Positions 63,612 to 64,000 of a stretch of 64,000 nucleotides of DNA are shown here, piece after piece. Position 1 is the stretch's first letter; the number at the start of each line of letters is the position of its first letter. The position numbers were made by a program, and so were the translations under genes. The notes under the pieces were generated by a model, which made no database searches, had not been told where the DNA came from, and saw nothing but the letters and a program-made list of their open reading frames with translations. This DNA is from Euzebyales bacterium (lineage in GTDB: Bacteria > Actinomycetota > Nitriliruptoria > Euzebyales > JAHELV01): assembly GCA_036374135.1 (NCBI GenBank), contig DASUUK010000113.1, positions 62,001 to 126,000 on the forward strand, read 5' to 3'.

Positions 63612-64000
63612 CTACGTGTCGGGGATGTGCACCGCCGCCAGCAGGCCCGTGCCGGCGCCGTCGGAAGTGGCGAGGGTGACCGTGAACGCGTCGTCCGGTG
63701 GGCCCGGGTCGAACGCGTCCGCGCCGCCGCGACGGCGTCGTCCCACGACACCGGCCAGGCGGTGGGTCACACCGGGCAGACGCGACTGCACCGTCGCCCA
63801 CACGCGGTTGGCGATCGGTTCGCCGACGCGCTGCAGGCGGCCCAGGCGGAAGCCCGGCCCGTCGATGCGCCACACGTCGACCGGCAGCCCGCCGGCGTTG
63901 TGCAGCAGGGTGCGCAGGCTCACGGCGTCCAGCGTCCCGATGTGCGGGGCATAGCCCGACCACCCACCGAGGTAGCCGCGCTCGTCGGGTGTGGAGCAGA
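63612..64000 (-). CDS. C-terminal part of an unidentified protein, truncated by window edge
   Basis: The frame is open from the right edge to a TAG at 63612-63614, about 129 codons. Visible stretches are 'TPDERGYLGGWSGYAPHIGT', 'LDAVSLRTLLHNAGGLPVDV' and a final 'GTGLLAAVHIPDT'. The pattern 'PHIGTLDAVSLRTLLHNAG' is how many class I methyltransferases end, but this is a weak resemblance. It is convergent with topA. No other assignment can be supported. Confidence 0.45.
   Translation of the reverse strand, partial: CSTPDERGYLGGWSGYAPHIGTLDAVSLRTLLHNAGGLPVDVWRIDGPGFRLGRLQRVGEPIANRVWATVQSRLPGVTHRLAGVVGRRRRGGADAFDPGPPDDAFTVTLATSDGAGTGLLAAVHIPDT

Overview
The window comes from a high-GC (about 70%) Gram-positive genome, almost certainly a deep-branching actinobacterium. 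A Nitriliruptoria- or Euzebya-like lineage is my guess, not something the bases prove. The actinobacterial signature genes are a one-piece 2-oxoglutarate metabolism enzyme (kgd), an ATP-independent proteasome activator ending in GQYL (bpa), a PAC2 protein, an F420-type luciferase-fold oxidoreductase, a 77-residue biotin carrier, a DUF4244-type pilin-like protein and a BldC-like helix-turn-helix. Many genes start 6-10 nt after a TAnnnT -10 box, which suggests frequent leaderless transcription.

Layout. 0-10 kb: tail of a GcvT-fold enzyme, a PH-like membrane protein, an F420-type oxidoreductase, a thioredoxin-like lipoprotein read through an in-frame UGA, pfkA, a B12-binding CarH-like regulator, and a four-gene operon (heme-degrading monooxygenase, prmA, RNA methyltransferase, dacB). 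10-25 kb: pabC with a biotin carrier, RDD and AI-2E membrane proteins, an M18 aminopeptidase, a solute-binding/VWA lipid-side protein, kgd, a TrmH-type methyltransferase, hemolysin III, an ABC exporter and a membrane Ser/Thr kinase. 25-35 kb: an M20 amidohydrolase, an unknown membrane protein, a selenocysteine tRNA, ggt, a decayed stretch, a UBP-type zinc finger, and a proteostasis block (PAC2, hotdog thioesterase, YbbN-like thioredoxin, Bpa). 35-40 kb: a compact Tad-type locus. 40-47 kb: a leaderless-secretion (no signal peptide) subtilisin followed by a giant hydrolase/CHAT protease. 47-64 kb: an MrfA-like helicase, STAS and HATPase switch proteins, a proton/sodium pyrophosphatase, a MacB/FtsX-type ABC pair with a huge disordered tail, dgt, topA and the end of an unknown gene.

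How it fits together. The most informative pair is selC (28.0 kb) and the thioredoxin-like lipoprotein at 2.2 kb. The latter carries UGA exactly where the first cysteine of the CxxC active site belongs, followed by a hairpin that fits bacterial SECIS rules. Together they indicate that this organism makes a membrane-anchored selenothioredoxin. The second notable unit is the subtilisin plus CHAT/alpha-beta-hydrolase cassette at 40.2-47.1 kb. It combines a cytoplasmic serine protease with a 1808-residue protein holding an intact Ser hydrolase elbow, a degenerate second hydrolase, a caspase-like His/Cys dyad and a helical C-terminus. This resembles the architecture of prokaryotic conflict or programmed-death effectors. 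Third, the Tad locus ends with a TadG-like protein fused to an M23 peptidoglycan hydrolase. Most remaining genes are ordinary housekeeping functions.
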